Part shown: positions 1 through 12,900 of the stretch, piece after piece | How positions within the stretch are numbered: position 1 is the first letter of the stretch | Layout of the letters: each line of letters starts with the position of its first letter | NCBI RefSeq assembly: GCF_003063545.1 | Contig: NZ_NESD01000004.1 | Location: 1 to 64,000 of the forward strand | Origin: Limnohabitans sp. Jir61 | GTDB taxonomy: Bacteria > Pseudomonadota > Gammaproteobacteria > Burkholderiales > Burkholderiaceae_C | DNA: 64,000 nt | Direction of reading: 5' to 3' | The notes under the pieces: model-generated | Seen by the model: the letters and a program-made list of their open reading frames with translations, nothing else | What the model was told of the DNA's origin: nothing | The model's database searches: none | Program-made: the position numbers and the translations under genes

Positions 1-930
1 ACATTCAACGCAATGTGATCGTTATGCGCAAAATTCAATCCAGCATGGATCAAGGCGTTCGCCTCAACTTGATCAATGCTCACTGACAACGACTGCCCTG
101 CACCACCCAAATCAATGTGATCGATGCCCATCGCCGACAACTCGTTGGCCATGTGCGCTATACCCGCCACATCATCCACCGAAGCGTTCAACGTCACATC
201 CAATGCATCATCTTGTGCCTTAGTCAACGCCACACCTGATGTGCCACCAAACAAACCAGACAACGTGAAGTCCGCTCCGCCCGTGCCGCCTTCATTGAAC
301 GCGTCACTGCCCAAGTCCACGTTCACAGCATGTCCGCCAGTCACCGCAACCGCATCAACACCCAACTTCGTCAAGTCTTTCAGACTATTGCTCAAGTGTG
401 TCGAGTGCGCGCCCGATGTGTCCACATTCAACGCAATGTGATCGTTATGCGCAAAATTCAATCCAGCATGGATCAAGGCGTTCGCCTCAACTTGATCAAT
501 GCTCACTGACAACGACTGCCCTGCACCACCCAAATCAATGTGATCGATGCCCATCGCCGACAACTCGTTGGCCATGTGCGCTATACCCGCCACATCATCC
601 ACCGAAGCGTTCAACGTCACATCCAATGCATCATCTTGTGCCTTAGTCAACGCCACACCTGATGTGCCACCAAACAAACCAGACAACGTGAAGTCCGCTC
701 CGCCCGTGCCGCCTTCATTGAACGCGTCACTGCCCAAGTCCACGTTCACAGCATGTCCGCCAGTCACCGCAACCGCATCAACACCCAACTTCGTCAAGTC
801 TTTCAGACTATTGCTCAGGTGCGTTGCGTGCGTGCCCGATGTGTCCACGTTCAACGCAATGTGATCGTCATGCGCAAAATTCAATCCAGCATGGATCAAG
901 GCGTTCGCCTCAACTTGATCAATGCTCACT
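1..930 (-). repeat. 423-bp in-frame tandem repeat (141 residues per unit), at least 2.2 copies
   Basis: Bases 508-930, 85-507 and 1-84 are successive copies with a 423-base period; the array continues past the left edge. Comparing 1-507 with 424-930 I count about seven substitutions, clustered near 391-432 against 814-870. The encoded unit contains the pattern VSIDQVEANALIHAGLNF, a Gly-rich stretch (GGTGGADFTLSGLFGG) and LDVTLNASVDDVAGIAHMA. A more diverged relative of the same unit seems to lie at about 935-1400. Near-identity at the DNA level suggests recent duplication or ongoing recombination within the adhesin gene. Confidence 0.95.
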
Positions 931-3900
931 GAGGCATTACCCATGAGGTCCACGGTGTTCACGTGAAGGCCATCCGCACGCAAGGCCTCTATCTCACCTT
1001 GGAAACTTGCAGGGTCACTTAACAAAGCGCTAAGTTCAGATGAACCCGTGAGATCCAGCGATACGTTATCAATGCCTTGACCCGCAAAGTCCACATAACC
1101 AGCGCCGTGACCAGCCAATGCAGCAACCTCTTGGAATTGAGAGGCAGAGGTAACTGACAAAGTCACATCTAAGTTTGCAGCATCAATGACATGGCCGTGA
1201 GTGTCCTGAGCGAGGATCGAGGGAATACCTCCAGACAAGGTCACTGAGCCGTCTTCGGCATCTGACAGGCCGACCTGAACAGCTGCGTGGCCCGACTCAT
1301 TGGTCGAAACGCCAGTCATCATTGCCCCCGTGAGGCCAAGACTGGAGAGCTTCTTCAGGCTCAGGTCGAGGGTGTTGTTACCGTCCTCGTCCTTATGAAT
1401 TGTGTTGGATAGCGTCTCATCCTTGGCAATGTTTTCGATGATTGCCTGATTGATAGAGGCTGTAGTGATTGGCTTGACAGCAGCTGCGGCCTCGACGGTC
1501 TCTGCCTTAGAGACCTCTGCAGCTGTTTGCAAGAGGGTCGTCTGAGAAATTCCAGCAGCAGTCTTTGCCTGGCTCAAGAGCAGCTGAGCATCAACGTCCG
1601 TGCTAGAAGCAGAGAGCGCATTTGCGAGACCGGTGTACTTTTCAATGATTTGGTCGTTCACAGCATTCACACTCTGAGCGATCGCTTGGGCTTTTGCAAG
1701 ACTCACTTCATCTGTACCCAACGCATTGACCAACGTCTCAGACGTCACAAGTTTGAGTCTTGCACTCAGGTCCATGCCTGAGGTCGAATCAGGGTTGGTT
1801 GAGATGGCATCGAGCGTTTTGAACAAGGACTGCGCCATGCTTGACTGAGCGTCAGCACCGGCAGACTTAGTCAGTGCAGAGGTGGTCGCTTGCATCAAAG
1901 AGAAGACGGCTTGCTGAGTCTTGAATGCATTTTCTGCAAGGAGTTGGACCCCTGGGTCCTTGCTAGACATATTCTTAACAGGATCAAATGTTGCGAGATC
2001 CAGTCCCTCAAAGCCCAAGGCCTTGACAATGCTCGCGCTAATCGCTGACACATCAACTGTCTCGCCGTTTAGCGCTTGCGCTTGTGCAACGAGCGCCACC
2101 AACGTGGTCAGGGGCGAGACCACAGAGAACCCATCAGCTGCGATCAACGCACCGTGGAGCTCTTGTCCGGTGAAGGTGTCTGTACCACCCAGCGCCACCA
2201 GATGGCCAACAGCGCCACTTAGATGTAGGGCGTCTAAGGTCGCATTGTCTACGGTGATAGTGGCCAATCCATCATCACCAGTTGTCACACTGAAGGCCGC
2301 CTCATTACCGTCAAGGACGTTATCGCCGTTGAGGTCATAGAAGACCTTCGCACCCGTGACGTAGCCGTCAATGATGCGCGCTGTAAAAGTCTGACCCTCG
2401 TTGAGGCCTTGCACCGTGAAGACAGCCTGACTGTCGGAGCTCAATTGACCATCGCTGATGGTGTAGTCAAACTTGAGTTGGACGTTCTCACCGCGGCTCA
2501 AATAATCAAAAGCGTGCGGGTCAATCTGCAGAGTGTGGCCGTCTTTTGCCACAGAGATTGCAGCGTCCAGCACACCGTCAGGAAGCTCAATCGGTTGGCC
2601 TGTCTTAGCATTAAATGCGTGCGCAGCGTACTTGCTGACAAAGAGATTTGTTGAGTCAACGTCAGAGACATACTTGGTGTCTAACAAGTTGACCGAGAAT
2701 GACACATCATCTTCGGTAACAGCATCGAATGTGCGAGCAGTGATTGTTGGGGCGTCATCGGTGCCATGCACAGCAACATCAGTGCTGCGTTCAATCTTAG
2801 AAATCACCGCACCGGATGGCAACTCTTCTTGAACTTTCCAGTTCAGGCTCAACGACTCGGTTTGATCTTTAGACAGGTCATTAAAGAGGTTGCTAGCTGA
2901 GTTGATTTTGAGGAGATGTCCATCCAAGATGACAGTATCGGTCTGGGTGAGGTCCAGCTCCTGGCCCATGTAGCTGACATGAAGTTCGCCAACTGACAAG
3001 TCAGAGTCAATATCAGAGACACCTTGCAACAGATCAATGGAGACCCAAGAAGCATTGCCGGAAATATTCGTCTCATCAAAAGAAACTGGGGCGACCGCTG
3101 CGTTGACCACCGGCGCATCATTTGAGCCAGCCACAGTGAGCGTTGCCGTGGTAGGAACATCACTCGTACCATCAAAGACGTTGTACTGAACCTTGATCTC
3201 AACAGACTCACCATCAGCAAGGTAAGCAAAGCTTTGAGGGTTCAACACCACCTGTCCATCAACCACTTGGACCGATTCACTGGTGAGCGAAAGCGTCTCA
3301 CCCGCTGAGCTCTTCGCACTCAACTCAACTGAACGAACAATCAATGCGTCATGTTTATCTGCGTCAGTCACACCAGTGAGCAAATCGACAACTGTCGAGT
3401 CACTGTTTTGGGTGAAGTCCAATGCAATGCCACTGCCCTTGATGACAGGCAAGTCGTTGCTGCCTTGGATCGTGAAGATGAACTGGTCAGCAACTGGCAC
3501 TGCCACATGTGAGTCTGTCACCGAGTAACGAGCCGTGACAGTCAAAGACTCATGGCCACCAAGGTAGGTGAAGTAGCTCGGGTCAACAACTAGGCTGCTG
3601 CCCTGCAAACTCCATGACCCCTCAGGCAAGGATGCGACTGTGTGACCATTTTGATCAACCACGCTCAGCTGGACTGCAGAAGCACCAGAACCTGCCGCCA
3701 AGCTCAACACATCGCTTTGGTCAACATCATGCGCACCAGCGAGCAAATCAAAAGTCTGGGTTGATGCGTTTTGATCAAACGTCTCTGTACTGTGCATTGA
3801 AACAGTAGGTATGTCGTTTGTACCAACAATAGTCAACGTGGTCGAACGAACAACGTCCTTGATGTTGCCAATGGCGTCTTCAGCAACACGCCAGCTTAGG

Positions 3901-6900
3901 CTTAGCTGGCTAGACTCCCCCTCAGACAGACCATCAAAGATCGATGCATGAGGGTCAACTTGGATATGGTTGAACTTATCAAGCCAAACTCCATTTGCTT
4001 TGCAAACCTGAATCGGCTCGCCTTTGAAAGTGGCGGTCAAGGAAGAAGAAACCAGTGACGCATCAACATCCACCAAACCAGCCACTGCATCAATGGCCAC
4101 AGATGTAGTTACTGTGTTGGACTCATTAACAGTTTGAGTAGGTGTTGGGTAAGCAGAAACTATCAAACCGTCTTGACCAACAACGTCAACACTGAATTTG
4201 ATTGGGTAGCTGCCGTACTTCGAAGTCACAGCCATCTGCAGATCAAGCGTGAGCGTTTCACCACTCTGCAAGAAAGCAAGCTTGGAGCTGTCAACGGTCA
4301 CTTTGCCAGTTTGCTCATCTAGGGTGATGAGCTTAGCAAGTTGCTCAGTTGTCAAATTAAGGCTCACACCTGTTGAGCTGACAGCAACTAATGAGAGCGA
4401 GTTAGCCTTAAAACTGAGCGTCTCGAGAGGGTCCGAAGACTTTGTCAATTTGAGCGCGTCAATGACATGAATCGCATCAGGCGCACCTACCAAGTCCCCT
4501 TCAGCGAGGGAAATTGCGTGACCAGCATTGAACTGAGGCAGCTCTGAGGGCGAGCGAACAGTCACAGACAAGGTGCTCGTCGCGGTTGAGCCAACCAAGC
4601 TTGGTGTCACCGAGTCGTAAGAGTAGGCCTTAAGAGTCAGGTTGTACTGACCTGCACTTGCCACGCCACCGTTCGCAACTGAAGGCGCCTCAACAACGTA
4701 CTTGCCATCAGTCAAAGCGGCGTCGCTCAATGTATAAGTTGAAACCCCAGAAGCTGACTTAGCAGGCTCAACCAAACTCAAATTACCTTCAGAGTTAATA
4801 ATAAAAAGTTTGAGCTTAGAGGATGCAGTTAGTGTGAGCACCTCTGTTTCGTTATAGGTACTCTGCCCAGTGACGCTCAAGCCTTTGAGGGTGTAGTGGT
4901 CGCCCTCAAGCATAACGACATCACCAGAGGTAGTGGAGAACTTCAGGTTCTCTGGAACACTGGTGATGCCAACTGTCAGAGAAGCAGTAACAGGATCAAC
5001 AGACAAATAGTTATCTGCAAAGACTTGCTGTGCTGTGACTGTGAGGCCGACTACGCCGTTGTAGTTAGGGTCAATAGATTTAAGGACTGCGCTCTCAAAT
5101 TCAGCACGAGTGAGCTCAAGAGCTTGACCGCTACCACCAACGAAAGTTTTCGCAGTTGCACCATCCAAGTAGGTGATTTGCATGTTGGAATTAGCAAGAC
5201 CAACTGAGACCTTGATGGTGCTGTTGAGGTCAGAGCCGGTCCACTCGCCTTCAGCGTTGACATCAAATAAATTACCCAAAGAAACTGACGCGCTTTGAGA
5301 GCTGTCCGCAGACTCTTTGATCACAACACTGCTTGGCCCAATAATTTGAGTCTTGCTAGCAGAAGGCTCAAGGGTCAGATTCAAATCAACAGGAGCACTT
5401 GCCAATGAGTTGCCATTGGATGGCTCCATCTGGACAACCTGCCAGTGCATTGTGACGCTCTGAGAGTCAATGTTGTACTGGCGCACGGAGGACCAAGTCA
5501 GGCCATCAAGATCTGACTCTGCAAATTGGTAGTACTTGGTGCCATCAGCCCCAGTGATTAGCGTGCCAGCAGATGGCACCAACCACTCTGGGACGTCCTT
5601 GAGCTGGTAGACCACTACCTCACCGTCACCGCGGCTGTCGACGCTTATGGTTGGCAGGTTGACGCCACCCAACAAGTGGCCATCATTGATAGTGAGTGGC
5701 TCAGTTTCAGACGCTGTGAGGACGGGCTGTGTCGCTACTTTGTTGAGTGTGATGTCGATGAACTGGGCAAACGACGCATCCTGCGAGTCAGCTGTCACTG
5801 ATATGGGTGGCTTGTCGCTGAAATTTGCAGTGTCCGTCAGTTGGACCTTCACGCCAAGCTGGATATCTCCAGCGTTTGGTGTCTTACCCGTGTGAACGAG
5901 GCGGTAATAGCCCTGCAATGCAGGATTTTCTCCTGAGTACTGCTCAACTGTGATTGAGAAATCATCGACTGAGGCGTCACCTGTGTAGTTCAGAGTCCCG
6001 GTGTACTTGACAACGAACTCGAAGGAAGCAGACTCCGAACCGTCAGCATCAAAAGTCGAAACCTGTGGCTTAAACCAATGGTCAGAAGCGCTGTCCTCGT
6101 CTAGGCTCAGGCTTGTGATAGCGCCAGATTGGTCAATAAAACTTGTCGAGAACGCCGTTGGATCAACAACAGGTGCGACATCAATAGATCCATTAATAAG
6201 ACCTGTGTCACCGCCTAAAGCAATGCTTTGCTCAATTGAGCTAGAAACACCTGCAGCAGGATCAACAGAGACAGCCCAGTATTGGTAGTCAATCGAACCC
6301 GAGAAGTACTGGTCAACATCAAAGTGCAACGCATTAGAGATGAAATGCGAATCACCAGAATCAGCCAAAGGATTAGCTGTGGCACTGACTTGGAAGTATC
6401 GAACACCAGCTAGCAAATCTTCAGGGGTTGTCAGCTCTAAAGCGCCATCAACGCCCTGCACTGCTTTAGCTGTTTCACCCGTAAGTTTGAGCACGAAGTG
6501 GACATCTTCTTTGGCATCCACTGCAGCGGCTGAGAGCGTCAATTGGGGACGCAAGTCACCAAGGGCACCCTCTTGGGCATTTTGCGATTGATCAATTGCC
6601 TCAACCTGTGTCGCTCCATCAGCAACAGGGTTGATGTTTAACTGAACATTGACCGTGGCAGCCGAGACTGCTTGTGAATCACCCTGATGAGACAAACCGC
6701 GCAACTCAACGTTAACGCTTTGGTCAAAGAAGGGCTTAAAGCCTACAACAACTGAGCTCAGGTCAGATGAGTGGACCTGGTAGTAGCCATCAACAGCAAC
6801 AACGGACTCGCCATTGAGCGTGACTGATTGCACAAAGTCTTGTGAAGAAACACTACTTAACTTGAACTGAACGAACAAAGACTCATTGGCATCTGGGCTC

Positions 6901-9900
6901 GACACCTTGACCAAAGAGTCACCGTCGACGGTGCCATCTGATGTCAAGTGAATCGAATGGCCCTCATCCAAGGTCAAAGAAGCGACTTGGCTGGAAATGA
7001 TCGGCTGATCAGCAACGCCAGCAACTTGAACCAACTCGACGTTTGAGAACTGACCCGTGTAGGTCTCGGCGATCGGAGTTGCGCCAGGCAAGATCAAAGA
7101 TGCAACTGGCTGAACAGTCAAGTTAAGAGGCTCAGCGGTTACATAGTTATCCGCAAAGCGAATAGAGATGCTGCCTTTGATCTGGTCTTGAGTCAAAAGC
7201 CAGAAGTCTGTGTGCACATTATCTGAGCTGAGAATCTTGGCACCAGCAGACAACGAAGCGCCGTCGGGCACACCGTAAACCTTAATGAGGTGAGTAACAG
7301 TGGCATTACTGACACTTGCTTCAGCTTCTTTCAGATTGACTTTGAAAGTCACACCGTTTTGACTGTCTTCCAGAACAGAGTGGAGTCCATTGACTGCAGA
7401 GGCATCTTCAATGGTCAAAGTAGCACTAGGTTCACTCGTAAAGTGTTCGTGCGTCGCTACTGTCGCTAGTGCCCCAGGTAGATAGGGAATAGCAACGGCA
7501 AACAATGACGAGTGCACTCCATCGCCCCAAGTGACTTGCGCCTCATACAAAGGAACAACCCCACCAGCAGTTGCAGCACGCGCTGCAGTCTCGGGAATAT
7601 CAATCGCAAAGTTAGGAAGGTCAGACAGGTTGATCAGCTCACCGCTGTCAACCTTACCAAGGTCGGAGCTATCAAACCACAGCTTGATATCACCATAACG
7701 TGAAACCAACTCGTTCGCAGTGATGTGAGTCTGACCTTGCGCGGTGAACTCTCCAACCAACTCACCAAAGTCCTTGTAAAGCTCACTGAGCGTCACGCCA
7801 TCAGCTGTATTTGCGCCTGGCTTGACCAAGAACGCGAAGCCGGTCAATGCGTTTGCATCACCATTGAGCCAATAAATTGGACGCTCAACGCCAGACAAGG
7901 ACTGATTGAGGTCAACGTTGACGCTCAGGTCAGTAACCAAGCTCGAAGAAATGGCTGCACCGCTCAAGCTCAAAACCAAGGGGTCAGCTGCTGCAACAGT
8001 TGGGTCAAAAGTCAAGTGCATTGACTCGCTGGCCGTCTGATTTGAGGTGCCGGCAACAGGATCAGAGATGAAGGCTTGGAAGCTCAATGTCGATTCCAAG
8101 CTCGTGGTCTGTGCCGAGTCGAGCATTGGGTCAACCAACTGGAGCTTCATGCCAGTAATGTCAGACGCAGAAATCATCCAAACACCACCTGTACCAAGTG
8201 AGGCACCAACCAAATGAAGCTCACCACTAGTTGGATTGATGACTTGGAAGTAGGCCCCGTCTGGCACACTTGTTATCAGCAACGAAACATTATTTTCTGT
8301 AACGCCAGCAGGCACATGGTCAGGCAGTGTCAAAGTAACTGGCAAGGTCGTGACAAATCCACCCAAATAATCTGCCTCTACATGCAGCGTAGGCGCTTCA
8401 ATTTTTTGATAAACGTTAAGAGTAACTATTGAAGTGACGTCTTTTGTAGCATCGCTTGCGCCTACTCTTGCGTTTACCTCTGTAGACGTAGCCGTGACAT
8501 TAAGCTTTAGTGCACCCGAAGCACGATAGTCATCGGTTGTGCTTACACGCATCTGGTCAATAAAGCGCAAGTAGTCACCAGTCAAAGTGACAGTATGGGT
8601 TTTATCAATGATTAAATCATCCAATTTTGAGCTAGCACCAAAGCTCAAGACCAAGTGATCACCGTCGTGTAAATTGGAGGCAGAAATCTTGACTGAAAGC
8701 GTTTCAGAACCGTCACGATCGGTGAGGTTAGCCAAAACAGGAACTGATAGGCCAACACCTGAAGTGATCACACCAGAAACGGTATCTGGCGCCACCAAGA
8801 TAGGTGCATCCGCGACGGCACTGACGCAAACGGTTGCCGTATGGATCGAGCTAGATCCACTGCTGAAAACTATCGATCCATTGGATAGTTCGGTTGATCC
8901 TGCTGTGATGTCAACTGAGACTGGACCACTGAAGTTAGCTGCAGGCACAAGCTTGTAACTTGAGAGATCACCTGAGACTACATACTCAAGCTTACCGTTG
9001 ACCAATGTGGCCACGACAGGCGAGCCTGAGGTGCTAACCAGTTTCAGTGCGCTTGGAACAGCGACTTTGTAGACCACTGTCTCGCTACTGTCGATGGCAG
9101 TGGCTTGCGTCTTTATCAAAGATGCCAATGTAACTGCTTGATTGGTAGCGCCTACAGCTGCGCTAGCATCTTCTTTCATACTGACTGTATTGACAGTCAG
9201 TGAATCATTTACGCCGTTGGCAATAGGCTTGAGTGACAAAGACACGGTGGCGGCATTACCAAGTGCGATGATTTCCTGCCCAGCAGCGTTCTTAGCGACA
9301 GTGTTGTCAGCCCAAAACTCTTTGGAAACCGTTTGAACGGAAACGTTTGCCAAAGAGTTTTTGAAGTCAGCGCCACTTTCATAGTCTGAACCGCGAACGA
9401 TCAATTTTGAGTAGTCAGAAGCCTTGATTTCGTAGAAGTTTTGTCCTGACGACTTGGACAACAGAACAACAGTTTTATCATCGTTTTGAATCGCAACAAT
9501 GAGCTTTGGATCGGCGACGACACGAACAAAAATTTGCTCTGAAGAGTCGACAGAGACCTTAGAGGCCAGACGAACCATAGACTCGACATTGACCCAAGAA
9601 GCTTGCTGGGCGGTGCTCTCGTTAGTGGTGCTGACAGACTTGACAACAATTGGCGAGCCAGGCGTACTCGCAACAGGTTGAATCAAGAAGTTAAAACTAA
9701 CCGAAGTCGAAGCAGTGCCAGTCACAGTCAGCGTGTTGGATGAACCGCCAGTTGGCTCGTAGTTGCGCGCTGTGATGGTGACAGTATCACCCAAAGGAGA
9801 GCTAGAGGCGTAATTCGTTGCGGTGCTGAGGCGATAAGCCAAGAGATCGTTACAGAGATTTGCTTCACTGACAGTCAAAACAAATTTAGCAGTGCCATCT

Positions 9901-12900
9901 GAGCCAATGAGTGTTGGCGCAATCACGGTAGGGAAACCCTGCGAATCGAGCTTAACCAAGGACGTGAATTTTGGCAGACTGATCTCGATCGAGACTCTTT
10001 CGTCTGAATCAGGGGCGACCAACTTCTCGAAGTAACGCCCCAAATGCAAATCAAGGAGGTCCTTGGCTTGCGCGTTTTCACTCGCTACAGGCAGCGATGC
10101 GGCAAGTTTTGTTAAGGTCGCTTGATCTGCGAAGTGAAGCGACTCAGCAACCGGCTTGATGTCTAGTGAGACGGGGGGAGACTGAGGAGCGTAGCTAGTA
10201 TCGTTTGCTGTCTGTGCAAACGAGGTAAAAGCTAAAGTTGCTTTGCCTGAGTAGTTTGTCGGTGAAAAATAGGTCAGCGTTGAAAAATCAACTTGCAGCT
10301 GCTGATCAAAGTTTGCATGAGACGTGTCAACAATTTTCCATCCGCCAACACCCACTCCGCCGGCATCGGCGCTGTATGTGAATTTCAATGGGGCGCCACC
10401 GCCTTTGAGACTAGCTGTGAAGTAGCCGTTTTGCAACTCGACTGGATCGCTAGCGCCAACGCTAACTACAAAACCAACCTTTTCAAACTGCTGCCTAAAT
10501 GGATCTTCAGTGAAGTTAACAGGTATACGAACACCTGCGGTGGCATCTTCTAGACCAATCGCACCCGAGACTGAGGCCGAAGGTGCTGATGGTGGTACCA
10601 CCACATCGAGCTGGGTCGTTGGCAGAGCTGTGTCTGAAGAAATAGAAGCGCCATCTTGCGAGTAAACGCTCAAGGAAATAGACTTGCCGTAAAGGCCCTC
10701 GCCTGCGTGCAAAGTCACACTATCTGAACCTGTTAGAACGGTGCGAGACAGCGTGTAGGTCAGCGTTGCGGACCCATCCGTATTTTGCAAAACCTCAGGA
10801 TAGACAAGGTCACTACCCACTTTGATGCTAACGGCGGAGGCATCAACATGTGAGAAAACGAGTTTGACGTTATAGGTCTCCGATGGAGTCTTAAGCTGAA
10901 TGAACTGGTCAAGTGAAGACAAGTAGTTGGAATTACCTGCTTCATAAAGGGTCTGGTCTTGGCCTGCTACCAGCTGCAAACTCGATAGGTCATGGGTCAA
11001 GGTGCTGGACAAGATCTCGACTGGATCGGCAACGGGCTCGAGATAGATATCTGTAACAGCGAGCGAGTCAGACTCTACGGCTGGAGCGGAACCAGTTGCA
11101 GGCGTATCCGTTGCCTTGACTTGATCAATCGTGAAGTTTCCATTGAAATCAGCCTTGGGGATGATTTCAAAATCAGACAGGTGCTTGGCAGCGACCGTAA
11201 CAAATCCATCCCTATCCGCTTGCAGGATCGAGGTAGCGTTGTTGACGGCTACAACGGTAAAACCCTCAGGCAAGTGGATTTTGAGAGATACCGTGTCAAT
11301 TGTGCGTTCGGCGTATGGCTTAACTAAAAGCAGCTCACCCAAGTTAATTGGGATGTCCTCTTGGAAACCAGAGAGGTGATTGACTTCCACTGTAGGAGCA
11401 AAAGCCATCTCATGCATTGGCACAGTGATGCTATGAGCAGCACCGACAGCGATGTTTGTTGCAGAGAAAGCCAGTCCATCATCCAAGGAGACAGGGGTCA
11501 CACTTAAAGTGAAATTTGATTTAACCGTGTCAGGGACATCAACTGTAAAAGTTGCACCCTTGAGTTGGAACTGCCACCACTTCGCACCCACGGCGTCAGT
11601 GAAAGAGGTCAAATTCGATACGCTACTTGCTGAGATAGTTGCAGCACGCAAACCAGAGGAGATTGCATAGAGACTTGCGTCAGACACTCGCAAGTAAAGA
11701 TGCTCCGAAGGTCCAACCAAATCAGTAGAAACAAGATTTGGAGCGATCTGAACAGAGACAGTGCCAGTGGAAGGCTGCCAATTTCCCTCTTGAGTCCAAC
11801 CTGCAACCAAAGATAAAGACTCAACAGGCGTGTCTGAGACTGGTGTAACGGCAAGGTCGTGCTTTAAGGTGAATGCGTCTTGAGCTGGAACAAAAACCAC
11901 ATCAGCAGAACTAACGTGGTTAACAGTCTGTAATGTGGTTTCTTCAAAGCTTCCCACCAAGAAACTCACCTGTGGAACAGCTACGCCATCTTGTGTCGCA
12001 AAGTTAGCAGGAGGTTGGATGCTTAGCTTGGATAAGAGAGCAACAAGAGTTTGTGTTTTGGTTTCAAAAACAGTCAACTCTTGACCGCTGAGCGCATACT
12101 TGAAACTGTCATTCAAGCCTTGATAAGTCCAGCCGTCTGGCAGCATCATCTTCACAGCCAACAGCTCGGAGTGATCGACTTTGTCAATAAGCTCATTGCG
12201 AAGCGTATTGACAAACTCACTCAACGCAGTGGGGTTTGCAACTAAAGCAACCGACGCATCCTCACGTCCTTGAGCTATCAAGGCCATGTCAAGCTGCTCA
12301 CCTAGCGCACGTGCACTGGAAGCGAGGCTGTCTAAATTCAAACCATCAGTTTTGGAGTTAACAGTGAGTGTTAGGCTGGAGTCAGCGCTATTGAAAAGGT
12401 TCGCATAACGAGTCGTCGCAGAGACTGCAACCGTGACATTTCCGCTGAAGTCACCAGGCAACTGAACTTGTAAATTGCTGTAATCCGCTGCCACAGCTTG
12501 CGAGCCCTGAAGCACCCAGCTGTGTGAATAGGGATTTTGGATAACTTGCGTGTCTCCAAGCATCACAACCGAGCCGTCAGGCAACCCCTTGAGTTGAACT
12601 GATCCGTTGACACCCAAGGCACCAGCATCAAGACCCAAGTTAAGTGTTACTAGGGTAGGAGCAGAGACACCTAAATCACTTACACCTACAGCCTCATCAA
12701 CAGAAGCCGAGTGCGCAGCGATCTTTGGAGCTGCAGGCTGTACATAGACTGTGAGCAAACCAACTTTTGAGTCGATTGCAGCAGCTGCTGGCGTTGCAGG
12801 CGCAGACGAAGATGGCGGCGACGCGGGCGTTGAAGGTGTAGTTACAACCTTTTGAGCAACATAAATAACGTCAAGCTGGCCGATCTCTGAATTTGCATCC

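Noticed and set aside
124-864. Two identical-looking plus-strand frames (105 residues each) in the 423-bp repeats
   Set aside because: They are antisense to the giant adhesin repeat units and inherit the repetition from that coding frame; no start signals precede them.
1-930. Possible CRISPR or satellite repeat
   Set aside because: The period is 423 bases, copies are contiguous without spacers, and they keep one open coding frame.
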